Assembly (NCBI GenBank): GCA_001044335.1
Contig: CP011001.1
Coordinates: 1,116,001-1,180,000 of the forward strand
Length of the DNA: 64,000 bases
Reading direction: 5' to 3'
DNA from: Methylophilales bacterium MBRSF5
GTDB taxonomy: Bacteria > Pseudomonadota > Gammaproteobacteria > Burkholderiales > Methylophilaceae
The notes beneath the pieces were generated by a model. That model saw only the letters and a program-made list of their open reading frames with translations, searched no databases and was not told the DNA's origin. A program made the position numbers and the translations under genes. Below are positions 53,065 to 62,551 of the stretch, piece after piece; within the stretch, counting starts at the first letter, position 1; every line of letters starts with the position of its first letter.

Positions 53065-53862
53065 ATGAAATTTTTATTTATCCTAATTATTATCTTATTA
53101 AACTCTTGTTCCTCTTTACAAGTATCTTCAGACAACAAAGGAGCCTATTACCAAGATGATGGGCCCCATGAAGTCATAGATGTGAAACTCGAAAATATTA
53201 AGAATGCTATTCCAAAAGTTGAGGCAATTAATAAAAACACAAAAAAACCATATAAAGTTTTTGGCCAAAAATATATTCCCATGACAAAAATAGTGCCTTT
53301 TAAAGAAAAAGGCTATGCATCATGGTATGGAAAAAAATATCACGGAAACAAAACCTCTACTGGAGAAATCTACGACATGTATGCTATGACGGGTGCACAT
53401 AAAATTCTCCCCTTACCTTCATATGTCAAAGTGACAAACTTAAAAAATAAGAAATGGGTGATTATTCGGTTAAATGACAGAGGGCCATTTTTAAAGGATA
53501 GAATAATTGATCTCTCTTATGCTGCAGCGCATAAATTAGATATTATTGAAAAAGGGAGTGAGTTAGTTAAGGTTGAATTAATCAACCCGAAAGAGTATAA
53601 AGAGGCAGTGGTAGATAATCAAAGCAATGACGAAAATTATTTACAGGTAGGTGCTTTTAAGGATTTTATCAATAGCCAAACATTGCTTGATAAAATTAAC
53701 AACTTAAAAATACTCGATGACTATGAAGCAAAAAATATCCAAATCAATAATTTATTTCATATTTTGATCGGGCCTATCAAAAATAGTGGTGAGCTTAATA
53801 ACATTAAAGAAAATTTAGAATCAGAATATAATCTTCCGGTGTATGTCAAAAAATATCATTAA
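53065..53862 (+). CDS. rlpA: RlpA, septal ring lytic transglycosylase family lipoprotein
   Basis: Outer-membrane lipoprotein of the RlpA family. A short signal peptide ends at the lipobox LNSC, placing the lipidated cysteine near residue 15. A double-psi beta-barrel domain follows (GYASWYGKKYHGNKTSTGEIYDMYAMTGAHKILPLPSYVKVTNL, RLNDRGPFLKDRIIDLSYAAAHKL), with the acid needed for catalysis in YGKKYHGNKTSTGE and the DRGPF loop. The C terminus is a SPOR domain (LQVGAFKDFINSQTLLDKI) that binds denuded glycan. It overlaps the DUF493 gene by 20 bases. Confidence 0.92.
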   Translation: MKFLFILIIILLNSCSSLQVSSDNKGAYYQDDGPHEVIDVKLENIKNAIPKVEAINKNTKKPYKVFGQKYIPMTKIVPFKEKGYASWYGKKYHGNKTSTGEIYDMYAMTGAHKILPLPSYVKVTNLKNKKWVIIRLNDRGPFLKDRIIDLSYAAAHKLDIIEKGSELVKVELINPKEYKEAVVDNQSNDENYLQVGAFKDFINSQTLLDKINNLKILDDYEAKNIQINNLFHILIGPIKNSGELNNIKENLESEYNLPVYVKKYH

Positions 53863-54124
53863 TGAACAAGAATCTTTGATTAAGTTTCCATGTAACTTTA
53901 TCATTAAAGTTACTGGGGTCATGAAAGATAATTTCACCCACTCCATCATTGAAGAAATAAATAAGGTCGATAAAAGTTTCAATGCTTCAAAAATAGAAAT
54001 ACGACCAAGTCAAAAAGGAAATTTCATTGGATTGACTTGTAATGTTTATGTAAATTCTAAGTCAGATTTAGATTTAATTTATCAACATCTGTCCTCTCAT
54101 CCTGATACCAGATTTGTCATCTAA
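53843..54124 (+). CDS. ybeD: DUF493 (YbeD-like) protein
   Basis: Small cytoplasmic protein of 93 residues with the ferredoxin-like ACT-type fold of YbeD. Conserved residues include LIKFPCNFIIKVTG near the start and the C-terminal [16 protein letters not shown]. Its role is not established, but it is nearly always found beside lipB, as here. It overlaps rlpA by 20 bases and lipB by 11. In many relatives dacA (PBP5) lies between rlpA and this gene; it is missing here. Confidence 0.88.
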   Translation: MSKNIINEQESLIKFPCNFIIKVTGVMKDNFTHSIIEEINKVDKSFNASKIEIRPSQKGNFIGLTCNVYVNSKSDLDLIYQHLSSHPDTRFVI

Positions 54125-54737
54125 ATTTAAAATTAAATATTTTAGAATCGAAGATTACAATGTAATTTTTGAGGATATGAAGGAGGCGATAAAAAAACCT
54201 CTAGATATCAATCAATTTTGGATCCTTGAGCATTACCCTGTTTTTACCTTAGGGGTGAATAAAAAAAACATTGTTCTGCCCGATACAAAAATTCCAACTA
54301 TAAGCTCAGATCGAGGAGGAAAAATTACCTACCACGGCCCTGGCCAGGTCATTATTTATACACTAATTAATCTCGATCAATTTAGTATGACGATAACTAA
54401 GTTAGTCAGAATTTTTGAAGAATCGATAATAGAATTTTTATCCCGATTCAATATATCTGGTAAGCAACAAGCTGATGCGCCTGGTGTATACGTCGATTTA
54501 AAAAAAATAGCCTCTATTGGACTAAGAGTTAAAAATAATCAAACATATCATGGGATCAGTATTAATAACAATATGGACCTGTCGCCTTTTAGTCTAATTG
54601 ACCCATGTGGTTATAAAAATTTACAAATGACACAGCTAAAAGATTTTGGAATTATTTTAGATAATAAAGATGTAGCTGATAAAATAATAACCATTATAAA
54701 AAACAAATTAATGGAATATGAAATTACCAGGGACTAA
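54114..54737 (+). CDS. lipB: Octanoyl-[ACP]:protein N-octanoyltransferase
   Basis: Moves octanoate from acyl carrier protein to lipoyl domains, the first step of lipoate synthesis. The 207-residue protein has [27 protein letters not shown], the lysine in [22 protein letters not shown] and the catalytic cysteine in IDPCGYKN. Translation begins with TTG at 54114, inside the end of the DUF493 gene, and the end overlaps lipA by 20 bases. Confidence 0.95.
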   Translation: MSSKFKIKYFRIEDYNVIFEDMKEAIKKPLDINQFWILEHYPVFTLGVNKKNIVLPDTKIPTISSDRGGKITYHGPGQVIIYTLINLDQFSMTITKLVRIFEESIIEFLSRFNISGKQQADAPGVYVDLKKIASIGLRVKNNQTYHGISINNNMDLSPFSLIDPCGYKNLQMTQLKDFGIILDNKDVADKIITIIKNKLMEYEITRD

Positions 54738-55650
54738 AGACAGTCATAAAGATAAAGTTTCTCGCAATCCGATAAAAATTTATCCTAGTGTTCCAAAAAA
54801 AAAGCCCGCTTGGCTAAAAATAGAATTACCTCATTCAGAGAATTTTAAAAAAGTAAAAGAAATTATTCATCAAAATAATTTACATACTGTTTGTGAGGAA
54901 GCGAGCTGCCCAAATATTGGAGAATGTTTTAGCAAAGGTACGGCAACATTTATGATTATGGGTGATATTTGTACCAGACGCTGTCCATTTTGTGATGTAT
55001 CACATGGGAGACCATTGCCGCTGGACAAAAATGAACCAAAAAATCTAGCCGAATCAATCAACAAACTCAATTTAAACTATGTGGTAGTAACCAGTGTTGA
55101 TCGAGATGACTTAAAAGATGGTGGGGCTGGGCACTTTGTTGAGTGCATTGACTCCATCAGAAATAAAATACCAAGTATCGAAATAGAAATACTCATTCCT
55201 GATTTTAGAGGAAGAGAACAAACAGCGATTAAATCTTTTGCACAGTCACTGCCTGATGTTTTAAATCACAATATTGAAACCGTTCCCCGGCTTTATAAAG
55301 AAGTAAGACCGGGATCAGTTTATAGTCAATCTCTAAAATTATTAAAAGATTTCTCTGACACCTACCCTGAATTAGTTACAAAATCAGGGTTCATGATTGG
55401 CCTAGGCGAAACATTTGAAGAAATCGAAGAAACGCTTGCCGATTTAGCTGAACATAATGTAAAAATGGTGACTATCGGTCAATATCTTCAGCCCTCAATG
55501 GATCACCTACCAGTTCATACCTATTACGACCCAGCATATTTTGAACGAATTAATCAGGTTGCCAAACAGTTTAACTTTTCATCAATTGCCTGTGGTCCCT
55601 TTGTTAGAAGTAGTTATCATGCAGATATACAAGCAAAACAGTTATCATGA
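54718..55650 (+). CDS. lipA: Lipoyl synthase
   Basis: Radical-SAM enzyme that inserts two sulfurs into octanoyl groups. The 310-residue protein has the auxiliary cluster cysteines in [16 protein letters not shown], the radical-SAM CxxxCxxC in [13 protein letters not shown], and the C-terminal RSSYHAD serine ligand region. It follows lipB with a 20-base overlap and precedes gshA with a four-base overlap. The start has alternatives within the first few codons. Confidence 0.97.
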   Translation: MKLPGTKDSHKDKVSRNPIKIYPSVPKKKPAWLKIELPHSENFKKVKEIIHQNNLHTVCEEASCPNIGECFSKGTATFMIMGDICTRRCPFCDVSHGRPLPLDKNEPKNLAESINKLNLNYVVVTSVDRDDLKDGGAGHFVECIDSIRNKIPSIEIEILIPDFRGREQTAIKSFAQSLPDVLNHNIETVPRLYKEVRPGSVYSQSLKLLKDFSDTYPELVTKSGFMIGLGETFEEIEETLADLAEHNVKMVTIGQYLQPSMDHLPVHTYYDPAYFERINQVAKQFNFSSIACGPFVRSSYHADIQAKQLS

Positions 55651-56915
55651 TTCCTGAATTAAAAACTGCCATCAACTCTGAATTTTTAAAATTAGAAAAT
55701 ATTATTATTAGAAATTCGTGTGAGATTGAACAATGGTTCAGATCAAATTGGCTTGATCATGAAGCGCCTTTTTATGCATCGGTTGATTTAAGAAACTCTG
55801 GTTTCAAAATATCTCCAGTTGATACAAATTTATTTCCTGCTGGCTTTAATAATTTAAATCCTCAATTTGAACCTCTTGCCATCCAGGCTACAACTATTGC
55901 AATTGAGAAAATTTGCCCCGAAGCATCTAAGATTATCATTGTCCCAGAAAATCATTCACGAAATATTTTTTACTTCAAGAATTTACTCAGCCTAACTGAG
56001 ATTTTTAAAAACGCAGGGCTTGAAGTAGAAATTGGGAATTTGGATCCTTCTTTTCAAAAGACAGAATATGATATTGAGAACCAAAAAATTGTTATCCACC
56101 CATTAAAAAAAGAAAATAATAAGGTTTTCATTGAGAATTATGGCGTTAAATTTATACCATGTTCAATTTTATTGAATAATGACCTCTCATCTGGCGATCC
56201 AAAATTTTTAAAAGATATTACACAAACCATTCTTCCAAATACCTCTGCAGGTTGGTTTAATAGACGTAAATCAAATCATTTCAAATTTTATAATGAGGTA
56301 GCTAAAGAATTTACAGACTTTTTAAACATAGATGAGTGGCTTATAAATCCTTACTTTGATGTTCATGAGGATATGGATATAAATAATCAAGATGATTTAA
56401 AAATAATTGCAGAAAAGTCCGAGTTTTTACTTAGAAAAATTAAAGATAAATACACTAAGTATGGCATCGATCATCAACCCTATTTAGTAATCAAAGCAGA
56501 TGCGGGAACATATGGCATGGGAATTATTACTATTCAAGAGCCAAGTGAAATAATGCAACTGAATAGAAAAAAGAGAAACAAGATGAGCACCATCAAAGAT
56601 GGCCAAAAAGTGTCAAAAGTCATTATTCAAGAAGGAATTCACTCTGAGGAGATTTTAAATGAGGCCGTCAGTGAGCCGGTTGTTTACACAATTGATCACT
56701 ATGTGATTGGTGGTTTTTACAGAGTTCATACATCAAAAGATAAAAATGAAAATTTAAACTCTCCTGGGATGCAATTTTTTCCAACACCCTTTGAGCAATC
56801 CTGTCTCATGCCAGATCAAGGACGTGATTGTAATGATCCACCAAATCGATTTTATGTTTATGGAGTTATCGCACGATTAGCTTTACTTGCTGCAGCACGG
56901 GAAATATATGGCTAA
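55647..56915 (+). CDS. gshA: Glutamate-cysteine ligase (proteobacterial GshA type)
   Basis: ATP-dependent joining of glutamate and cysteine, first step of glutathione synthesis. The 422-residue sequence belongs to a distinct family found in some Beta- and Gammaproteobacteria rather than the E. coli type. Hallmarks are [26 protein letters not shown], the nucleotide-side [39 protein letters not shown], and the ending [20 protein letters not shown]. It overlaps gshB by eight bases, which supports the pathway call. Confidence 0.93.
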   Translation: MIPELKTAINSEFLKLENIIIRNSCEIEQWFRSNWLDHEAPFYASVDLRNSGFKISPVDTNLFPAGFNNLNPQFEPLAIQATTIAIEKICPEASKIIIVPENHSRNIFYFKNLLSLTEIFKNAGLEVEIGNLDPSFQKTEYDIENQKIVIHPLKKENNKVFIENYGVKFIPCSILLNNDLSSGDPKFLKDITQTILPNTSAGWFNRRKSNHFKFYNEVAKEFTDFLNIDEWLINPYFDVHEDMDINNQDDLKIIAEKSEFLLRKIKDKYTKYGIDHQPYLVIKADAGTYGMGIITIQEPSEIMQLNRKKRNKMSTIKDGQKVSKVIIQEGIHSEEILNEAVSEPVVYTIDHYVIGGFYRVHTSKDKNENLNSPGMQFFPTPFEQSCLMPDQGRDCNDPPNRFYVYGVIARLALLAAAREIYG

Positions 56916-57828
56916 ATCCATCCTATTTATTATCGATCCAATCCAAGCTTTAAAAAAAGATAAGGATACAAGCCTCCTTTTGATGAAAACGTCCATGGAA
57001 ATTGGTCATCAGGTTTTCTTTTGCACTCACACTGATATCAGTTTAAAAAATAATATTCCGTATGGAAAAATAAAAGAAGTTAAAAAATTTAATGATGAAT
57101 TTTCAGAGGTAGTTGAAACACAAGTTAATCTCAATCAATTGGATGTTATTTTTATCAGAAAAGATCCTCCTTTTAATAAAGATTATTTATTTTTAACCAT
57201 CTCACTCAGTCTGTTAAAAAAACCAAAAATTATTAATTGTCCTCAATCGCTGCAAACCCATAATGAAAAGCTTTCCATTTTAAATTTTCCAAAATTAATT
57301 CCAAAAACGCTTGTGAGTGGTAATTTAAAGGAAATAATCCAATTCATTTCAAAATACAAACAAGTTGTATGTAAGCCTATCGATGAAATGGCTGGAAATA
57401 AAATTTTTCTTTTAAAAAAAAATGATCCTAATATTAATGTAACTCTAGAGGTCCTTACTGATAATTACTCAACTCTAATAATGATTCAAGAATATATCCC
57501 TGAAATTAGAAAGGGAGACAAGCGAATTATTATTGTTAATGGTGAACCCCTTCCATATGGTTTATTAAGAATTCCTAAAAAAACTGATTTTAGGGGAAAT
57601 TTAGCAAAAGGTGGCAAAGCGAAAGTTTTCAAATTGTCATCATCTGATCTAAAAATTACAGAGGCTATTAAACCTTATCTAATGGATCATAATTTAAATT
57701 TTGTTGGTATCGATGTGATTGGAAATTACCTAACTGAAATTAACATAACAAGTTCCACAGGACTTGTTGAAATTCAAAAGTTAACCAAACAGAATGTTGC
57801 CAAGACAGTTATTCAAAACCTTTTTTAA
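56908..57828 (+). CDS. gshB: Glutathione synthetase
   Basis: ATP-grasp enzyme adding glycine to gamma-glutamylcysteine. From ATG 56908 the protein is 306 residues and begins [22 protein letters not shown], the conserved prokaryotic GshB start; an in-frame ATG seven codons upstream is less likely. Further features are VIFIRKDPPFNKDYLF, VVCKPIDEMAGNKIF, IQEYIPEIRKGDKRIIIVNGEP, RGNLAKGGKA and the metal-binding FVGIDVIGNYLTEINITSSTG. It overlaps gshA upstream and apbE downstream. Confidence 0.95.
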   Translation: MAKSILFIIDPIQALKKDKDTSLLLMKTSMEIGHQVFFCTHTDISLKNNIPYGKIKEVKKFNDEFSEVVETQVNLNQLDVIFIRKDPPFNKDYLFLTISLSLLKKPKIINCPQSLQTHNEKLSILNFPKLIPKTLVSGNLKEIIQFISKYKQVVCKPIDEMAGNKIFLLKKNDPNINVTLEVLTDNYSTLIMIQEYIPEIRKGDKRIIIVNGEPLPYGLLRIPKKTDFRGNLAKGGKAKVFKLSSSDLKITEAIKPYLMDHNLNFVGIDVIGNYLTEINITSSTGLVEIQKLTKQNVAKTVIQNLF

Positions 57829-58840
57829 TTTACTAATTATTTGTCTGCTGCTGCTCAATAGCTCTTGCACAAAACCAAACTTCTATGAAAAAAAATTTTT
57901 AGTGTATGGGACTATTTTAGAGTTTAAATTCTTTGAAACACCAAAAAATATTGCCGATGAAGCGATGGCAAATATCATTGCACAATTAAATGAATTAAAT
58001 TCAATCTTTCATCCTTGGCAGAATACTGTAATAAAAAAGTTTAATAACAATCAAATTGCTAACATTTGTGATGATAGACAAATTCAAATTATTTATAGAG
58101 CCTCTCATTATGAAAAAGTAACTAATGGTTTTTTTAATCCAGCTATTGGGGCCTTGATTGAAGCATGGGGATTTCATACTGATGAAATTGTTGAAAAAAC
58201 TCCAGATGATGCTTTAATTGATAAAATTATAAATTCTCGCCCCAGCTTAAAGCAACTTAATTTAAATCAGGGGTGTTTAGAAAAAGTAAATCATTTTCTC
58301 CAGATCGATTTAGGAGGAATGATAAAAGGTTATGCACTTGATTTAGCAAAGGATGAATATCAGAAACTGAATATTAAAAATGTTTTAACTAATTTTGGTG
58401 GGAATATTTACGCTCATGGACAACCTGAAAATCGCTTTTGGGAAGTTGCTATTCAAGACCCATATGATCAAACTCAATTATTAGCTAAGTTAAAACTTCC
58501 ACCTGGATCCGCCATAGGTACTTCAGGAAATTATGAAAAATATTTCATGCATAATGGAAAAAGATATTCCCATCTAATCAATCCAACAAATGGTAGTGCA
58601 TTTTCCAATCATTCCTCAGCTACTGTTTTTATTAGTCCTCAAGATGAAGTTGGGGTTAAGTCAGATGTCTTTTCAAAACCATTTTATTTTTCTAGTGATT
58701 TAAAACAAACTCAGTTGGATATGAATTTTAATAACTTTTTTGTTACAGATCTTAATCGTAATATTTATATTACAGAATCTATGTTAGAAAAAATTGAATG
58801 GGTGTTTGAGGAAGGGAAATATTTTGTTCAAGGCATTTAA
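57794..58840 (+). CDS. apbE: ApbE, FAD:protein FMN transferase
   Basis: Extracytoplasmic Mg-dependent enzyme that attaches FMN covalently to threonine in redox proteins. The 348-residue chain starts with a hydrophobic signal and a probable lipobox (LLLNSSC). It then shows YGTILEFKFF, DLGGMIKGYALDLAKDEY, NFGGNIYAHG, SAIGTSGNYEKYF, and SHLINPTNGSAFS, the family core. No FMN-binding target domain is encoded nearby. It overlaps gshB by 35 bases and the next gene slightly; an alternative start a codon or more downstream cannot be ruled out. Confidence 0.9.
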   Translation: MLPRQLFKTFFNLLIICLLLLNSSCTKPNFYEKKFLVYGTILEFKFFETPKNIADEAMANIIAQLNELNSIFHPWQNTVIKKFNNNQIANICDDRQIQIIYRASHYEKVTNGFFNPAIGALIEAWGFHTDEIVEKTPDDALIDKIINSRPSLKQLNLNQGCLEKVNHFLQIDLGGMIKGYALDLAKDEYQKLNIKNVLTNFGGNIYAHGQPENRFWEVAIQDPYDQTQLLAKLKLPPGSAIGTSGNYEKYFMHNGKRYSHLINPTNGSAFSNHSSATVFISPQDEVGVKSDVFSKPFYFSSDLKQTQLDMNFNNFFVTDLNRNIYITESMLEKIEWVFEEGKYFVQGI

Positions 58841-59177
58841 ACCGGGCGATTTTTTAATTCTTACACTTTTTTCCATCATTCTAATAATGTCGATGACAAT
58901 TTATCTAAAATTACCTAGTGGGGATATATTGAAAATTGACTATCAAAATCAAACCATAAAATATTCATTAAATCAAAATAGAAAAATTAAACTAGGTGAC
59001 TTAGATGTTGAAATCAAAATGAGTAAAGCGCGAGTCAGTCATTCTAATTGTAAGAATCAATATTGCGTGATGCAAGGTTGGATTTCACATATTAATCAAT
59101 CAATTTTATGTGTTCCAAATCTTTTTAAAATGACAATTACTCAGAATACTAACGAACATGACAGCACAAACTACTGA
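58824..59177 (+). CDS. NusG domain II-containing membrane protein
   Basis: Small protein with an N-terminal membrane anchor (FLILTLFSIILIMSMTIYL) and an extracytoplasmic NusG_II domain (YLKLPSGDILKID near its start, and CKNQYCVMQGWISHINQSILCVPN with three cysteines). The TTG at 58824, with a strong AGGAAGG ribosome-binding site eight bases upstream, is a better start than the ATG at 58794; it gives 117 residues. This family is typically paired with ApbE and a Gx transporter in flavinylation-linked clusters. Overlaps both neighbours. Confidence 0.85.
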   Translation: MFKAFKPGDFLILTLFSIILIMSMTIYLKLPSGDILKIDYQNQTIKYSLNQNRKIKLGDLDVEIKMSKARVSHSNCKNQYCVMQGWISHINQSILCVPNLFKMTITQNTNEHDSTNY

Positions 59178-59688
59178 TATTCATATCATCGCAAAATTGT
59201 CTGCTATTGCAATAGTACTTCATACGGCAGAGTTTTTTCTTCCATCACCGATTTTTGGCCTGAAGCCAGGTATTGCTAATGTTGTTGTTCTTTTTGCTTA
59301 CTATTTTTTTAATCTTAGCTCAGCAGTATATGTGTCTCTTATACGCGTATTTATCTCGAGTTTGATACTTGGTACTTTTCTAACCCCTACCTTTTTTCTA
59401 AGCTTTTCAGGTGCAATTTCTAGTCTAGGATGCTTAGCAATTGCATCTTATTTTTTAAATAAAAAGTATTTTTCCATTTATTCATTCAGCATGCTCATGA
59501 GTTTAGCTCATGTTGTTGGTCAATTTATCTGTGTAAGACTATTCATTATTCAAGATAATGGTGTATTTTTCTTGATTCCAATATTTATTATTTTTGCTTT
59601 TATTTTTGCATTGATCAATGCGTATATCGTTGACAAAATAATGAGAGTATCCAAATCGCAGATTAAAAATGATAAAATTTACCCATGA
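59158..59688 (+). CDS. Gx transporter family protein (Hpre_diP_synt_I domain)
   Basis: Polytopic membrane protein of 176 residues with about five hydrophobic segments. It has the family signature ESFLPSPIFGLKPGIANVV-like stretch (AEFFLPSPIFGLKPGIANVV) and SFSGAISSLGCLAI. The family is often misnamed heptaprenyl diphosphate synthase component I; it resembles ECF S-component proteins and accompanies apbE and NusG_II genes. The cargo is unknown; a flavin-related role is inference from context. Overlaps both neighbours by a few bases. Confidence 0.82.
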   Translation: MTAQTTDIHIIAKLSAIAIVLHTAEFFLPSPIFGLKPGIANVVVLFAYYFFNLSSAVYVSLIRVFISSLILGTFLTPTFFLSFSGAISSLGCLAIASYFLNKKYFSIYSFSMLMSLAHVVGQFICVRLFIIQDNGVFFLIPIFIIFAFIFALINAYIVDKIMRVSKSQIKNDKIYP

Positions 59689-59849
59689 AAAAAATACTTT
59701 GTTTATTTCTATTATTCATTCTTCAATCCTGTGGAACAAAGGGTTCGTTGTATCTTCCTGAAGAGCTTTATCCTCTTGATGATTCTCAATCAAATCAAAG
59801 ACCTGCTGCTGAGGAATTAGATGACTCATCAGGAACAGTGGATGAATAA
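59685..59849 (+). CDS. lptM: LptM-like small lipoprotein
   Basis: A 54-residue lipoprotein. Signal peptide MKKILCLFLLFILQSC ends at a lipobox with the lipidated cysteine C16, followed by CGTKGSLYLPEE, a close match to the CGxKGPLYxP core of LptM (YifL). The rest is acidic and Ser/Asp-rich. In E. coli LptM helps mature the LptDE LPS translocon. It is directly upstream of lysA, the arrangement common in Proteobacteria. It overlaps the Gx transporter by four bases and the start of lysA. Confidence 0.85.
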   Translation: MKKILCLFLLFILQSCGTKGSLYLPEELYPLDDSQSNQRPAAEELDDSSGTVDE

Positions 59850-61095
59850 ATCTTTACTCCGAAAGGAATCAAGCCATTATTTTATTGAAGACGTCAAACT
59901 AACAGACATCGCTCAAAAATTTGGCACTCCAGCTTATGTGTATTCGAAAAAACATATTCTTGATCAAATCAATTTTTTACAAAATGCTTTAAGCGATATT
60001 GATCACCTGATCTGTTTTGCTGTTAAAGCCAATTCTAATTTGAGTATTCTAAAATTGTTCAAAGAATGTGGTTGTGGTTTTGATATTGTTTCCGGTGGCG
60101 AGTTACAAAGAGTTTTAACTGTAGATTCATTAAACTCAAAGATTGTTTTTTCTGGGGTTGGTAAGTCATTTTCTGAAATTGAAATGGCATTAAATAATAA
60201 TATTCTTGCTTTTAATGTTGAATCTGAAGAAGAGCTCTTCCGAATCAATAATATAAGTCAACGTTTATCCAAAATTGCAAAAGTATCTATTCGAGTTAAT
60301 CCAAATGTTGATGCCAAAACCCATCCATATATATCAACGGGTTTGAAAGATAACAAATTTGGTATTGATGAAACAAGCGCAATAAAATTGTACAAAAAAG
60401 CAGCAAAACTTGATCACATCAAGATCACTGGAATTGATTGCCACATTGGATCTCAACTGACTGACCTCTCTCCATTTGAAGATGCATTTATTAAATTGGC
60501 ATCATTGATTGATGAATTAGAATCAAATCAAATAGCAGTAGAACACATTGATATCGGTGGTGGTATAGGAATTTCATACAATAATGAAGATATCTCTCCT
60601 ATTGATTTTTATGTGCAGATGATAAAAAAATACCTCTTAAAATATAATAAAAAAATTATTTTAGAGCCAGGTAGGTTCTTAATCGGAAAAGCAGGCTTAA
60701 TGCTGACCAATGTTGAATACATAAAAAAATCAGAACATAAAAATTTTGTTCTTGTTGATGCTGCTATGAATGATCTAATGCGACCATCACTTTATAACGC
60801 CTTTCATGAAGTAATTAATCTATCCGATACTCAAGACTCGAATGATATCTTTGATATAGTTGGTCCAATCTGTGAAACAGGTGATTTTCTTGCAAAAGAC
60901 AGAAATATTAAAGCTAACCAAGGCGATATTTTAGCCATTATGGATGCAGGAGCTTATGGATTTTCGATGAGTTCAAATTATAATTCAAGACCAAGGATAC
61001 CAGAGATAATTGTTGATAAAGATGAGTTTTACCTGATTCGTGAGCGTGAAAATTTTTGCGACTTAATTGCTCATGAAGAAAAATTCTTAAAATAA
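59821..61095 (+). CDS. lysA: Diaminopimelate decarboxylase
   Basis: PLP-dependent decarboxylation of meso-diaminopimelate to lysine. The 424-residue protein has the PLP lysine in CFAVKANSN, FDIVSGGEL, CHIGSQLTD, HIDIGGGIGI, LEPGRFLIGKAG, PICETGDFLAKDR and DAGAYGFSMSSNYNSRPR. Two starts are plausible: ATG 59821 with GAGGA five bases before it, and ATG 59842, which overlaps the lptM stop and has its own AGGA. Either way lysA overlaps lptM. Confidence 0.97.
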   Translation: MTHQEQWMNKSLLRKESSHYFIEDVKLTDIAQKFGTPAYVYSKKHILDQINFLQNALSDIDHLICFAVKANSNLSILKLFKECGCGFDIVSGGELQRVLTVDSLNSKIVFSGVGKSFSEIEMALNNNILAFNVESEEELFRINNISQRLSKIAKVSIRVNPNVDAKTHPYISTGLKDNKFGIDETSAIKLYKKAAKLDHIKITGIDCHIGSQLTDLSPFEDAFIKLASLIDELESNQIAVEHIDIGGGIGISYNNEDISPIDFYVQMIKKYLLKYNKKIILEPGRFLIGKAGLMLTNVEYIKKSEHKNFVLVDAAMNDLMRPSLYNAFHEVINLSDTQDSNDIFDIVGPICETGDFLAKDRNIKANQGDILAIMDAGAYGFSMSSNYNSRPRIPEIIVDKDEFYLIRERENFCDLIAHEEKFLK

Positions 61096-61172
61096 AGATC
61101 ATCACATCTTAAGAAAAACTTTCATAAGTGCTACGATAATTATTATTTAATAAACAAGAAAAACTCAATCTG

Positions 61173-62108
61173 ATGGATAAAAAGATAATATCAATTTCAT
61201 TAGCTAATCCAAGGGGTTTTTGTGCCGGTGTTGATCGTGCTATTGAAATTGTCGAACAATCCTTAGATAAATATGGTGCTCCTATTTATGTTAGAAATGA
61301 AGTAGTACATAATAAATTTGTCATTGAATCACTAAAAAAGAAGGGTGCAATCTTTGTCAATGATCTTAAGTTAGTACCAGAAAATTCATATCTCATATAC
61401 AGTGCTCATGGTGTTTCAAAAAAAGTAAAATCTGATTCTGATAACTTTAAACTTAAAAGTATCGATGCAACCTGCCCATTAGTGACTAAGGTGCATAAAG
61501 AAGTGAACCATTATTTAAAAAATAATTATGAAATTATCATGATTGGTCACAAAGGACATCCTGAAGTAGAGGGTACACTCGGACAGGACCCAACTTCAAA
61601 AAAAATGCATTTGATAGAAAAGGTATCCGATATTCATTATCTTAATATTTCTGATGAAAACAAGATTGCATATGTGACACAAACGACCTTATCACTTGAT
61701 GAAACTAAGGATGTAATTAATGAATTAAAATCTAAATTTCCAATGATTGAGGGTCCAAAAGCTGATGATATCTGTTATGCAACGCAAAATCGGCAAGATG
61801 CAATTAAACAATTATTACCGCAAGCAGATATACTTTTTGTAGTTGGATCAAAAAATAGTTCTAATTCAAATCGTTTAAAAGAACTTGGTGAAAAAAAAGG
61901 AATACCAAGTATATTGATAGATAATATGTCTGATTTCAATCCTACTTGGCTTGATAATAAAAAAAATATAGCTATAACTGCGGGTGCCTCAGCACCTGAA
62001 ATTTTAATCAAACAGCTTACTAAGTTAATACAATCTCATTCCAATGCAATTATTAATGAAATTGATGGTCCTAAAGAAAATATAAAATTTAAGTTACCAA
62101 TCATTTAA
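61173..62108 (+). CDS. ispH: 4-hydroxy-3-methylbut-2-enyl diphosphate reductase
   Basis: Iron-sulfur enzyme of the last MEP-pathway step, making IPP and DMAPP. The 311-residue protein has the three cluster cysteines in NPRGFCAGVDRA, DATCPLVTKVH and DDICYATQNRQ, plus VVHNKFV, IMIGHKGHPEVEG and ITAGASAPE. A 77-base gap separates it from lysA, the largest spacer in this plus-strand run, and may contain a promoter. No terminator is evident there. Confidence 0.97.
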   Translation: MDKKIISISLANPRGFCAGVDRAIEIVEQSLDKYGAPIYVRNEVVHNKFVIESLKKKGAIFVNDLKLVPENSYLIYSAHGVSKKVKSDSDNFKLKSIDATCPLVTKVHKEVNHYLKNNYEIIMIGHKGHPEVEGTLGQDPTSKKMHLIEKVSDIHYLNISDENKIAYVTQTTLSLDETKDVINELKSKFPMIEGPKADDICYATQNRQDAIKQLLPQADILFVVGSKNSSNSNRLKELGEKKGIPSILIDNMSDFNPTWLDNKKNIAITAGASAPEILIKQLTKLIQSHSNAIINEIDGPKENIKFKLPII

Positions 62109-62113
62109 TTGTT

Positions 62114-62551
62114 TTGAAAAAAATACCGATATCTATTCAGGTCATTATCTTTTGTGATGATAAAAATATTTTACTTTTACAAAGAAAAGATAACCCCAAT
62201 TATTGGCAGTCAGTCACTGGAAGTATTGAAAAAGATGAATCACCCAAAGAATGTGCTGGACGAGAAGTATTTGAGGAAACTGGTCTAATTGTAAATGATT
62301 ATAATTTTTACTCGCTCAATCAAAGGAATCAGTACCAGATTTATCCTGAATGGAAACACCGTTATGATGAAAATGTCTCAACCAATATTGAACATTTGTT
62401 TGCCTTACAATTGCCTAAAAAAGAACATATAATAATCAACCCACAAGAACACGTTGAATACATATGGACCGACCTGGAAGATGCAATAAAAAAAGTATTT
62501 TCCTGGACCAATAGAAATGCTTTAATTAATTTTAAAAAATTTTATGAATGA
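62114..62551 (+). CDS. nudB: Dihydroneopterin triphosphate diphosphatase (Nudix)
   Basis: Nudix hydrolase of 145 residues. The Nudix box GSIEKDESPKECAGREVFEETGL is complete (GX5EX7REUXEEXGU). NYWQSVTGSIE, TNIEHLFALQLP and PQEHVEYIW match NudB, which removes pyrophosphate from dihydroneopterin triphosphate in folate synthesis. Starts at TTG (62114) five bases after ispH and overlaps nadA by eight bases. General mutator-type Nudix activity is the alternative. Confidence 0.85.
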   Translation: MKKIPISIQVIIFCDDKNILLLQRKDNPNYWQSVTGSIEKDESPKECAGREVFEETGLIVNDYNFYSLNQRNQYQIYPEWKHRYDENVSTNIEHLFALQLPKKEHIIINPQEHVEYIWTDLEDAIKKVFSWTNRNALINFKKFYE

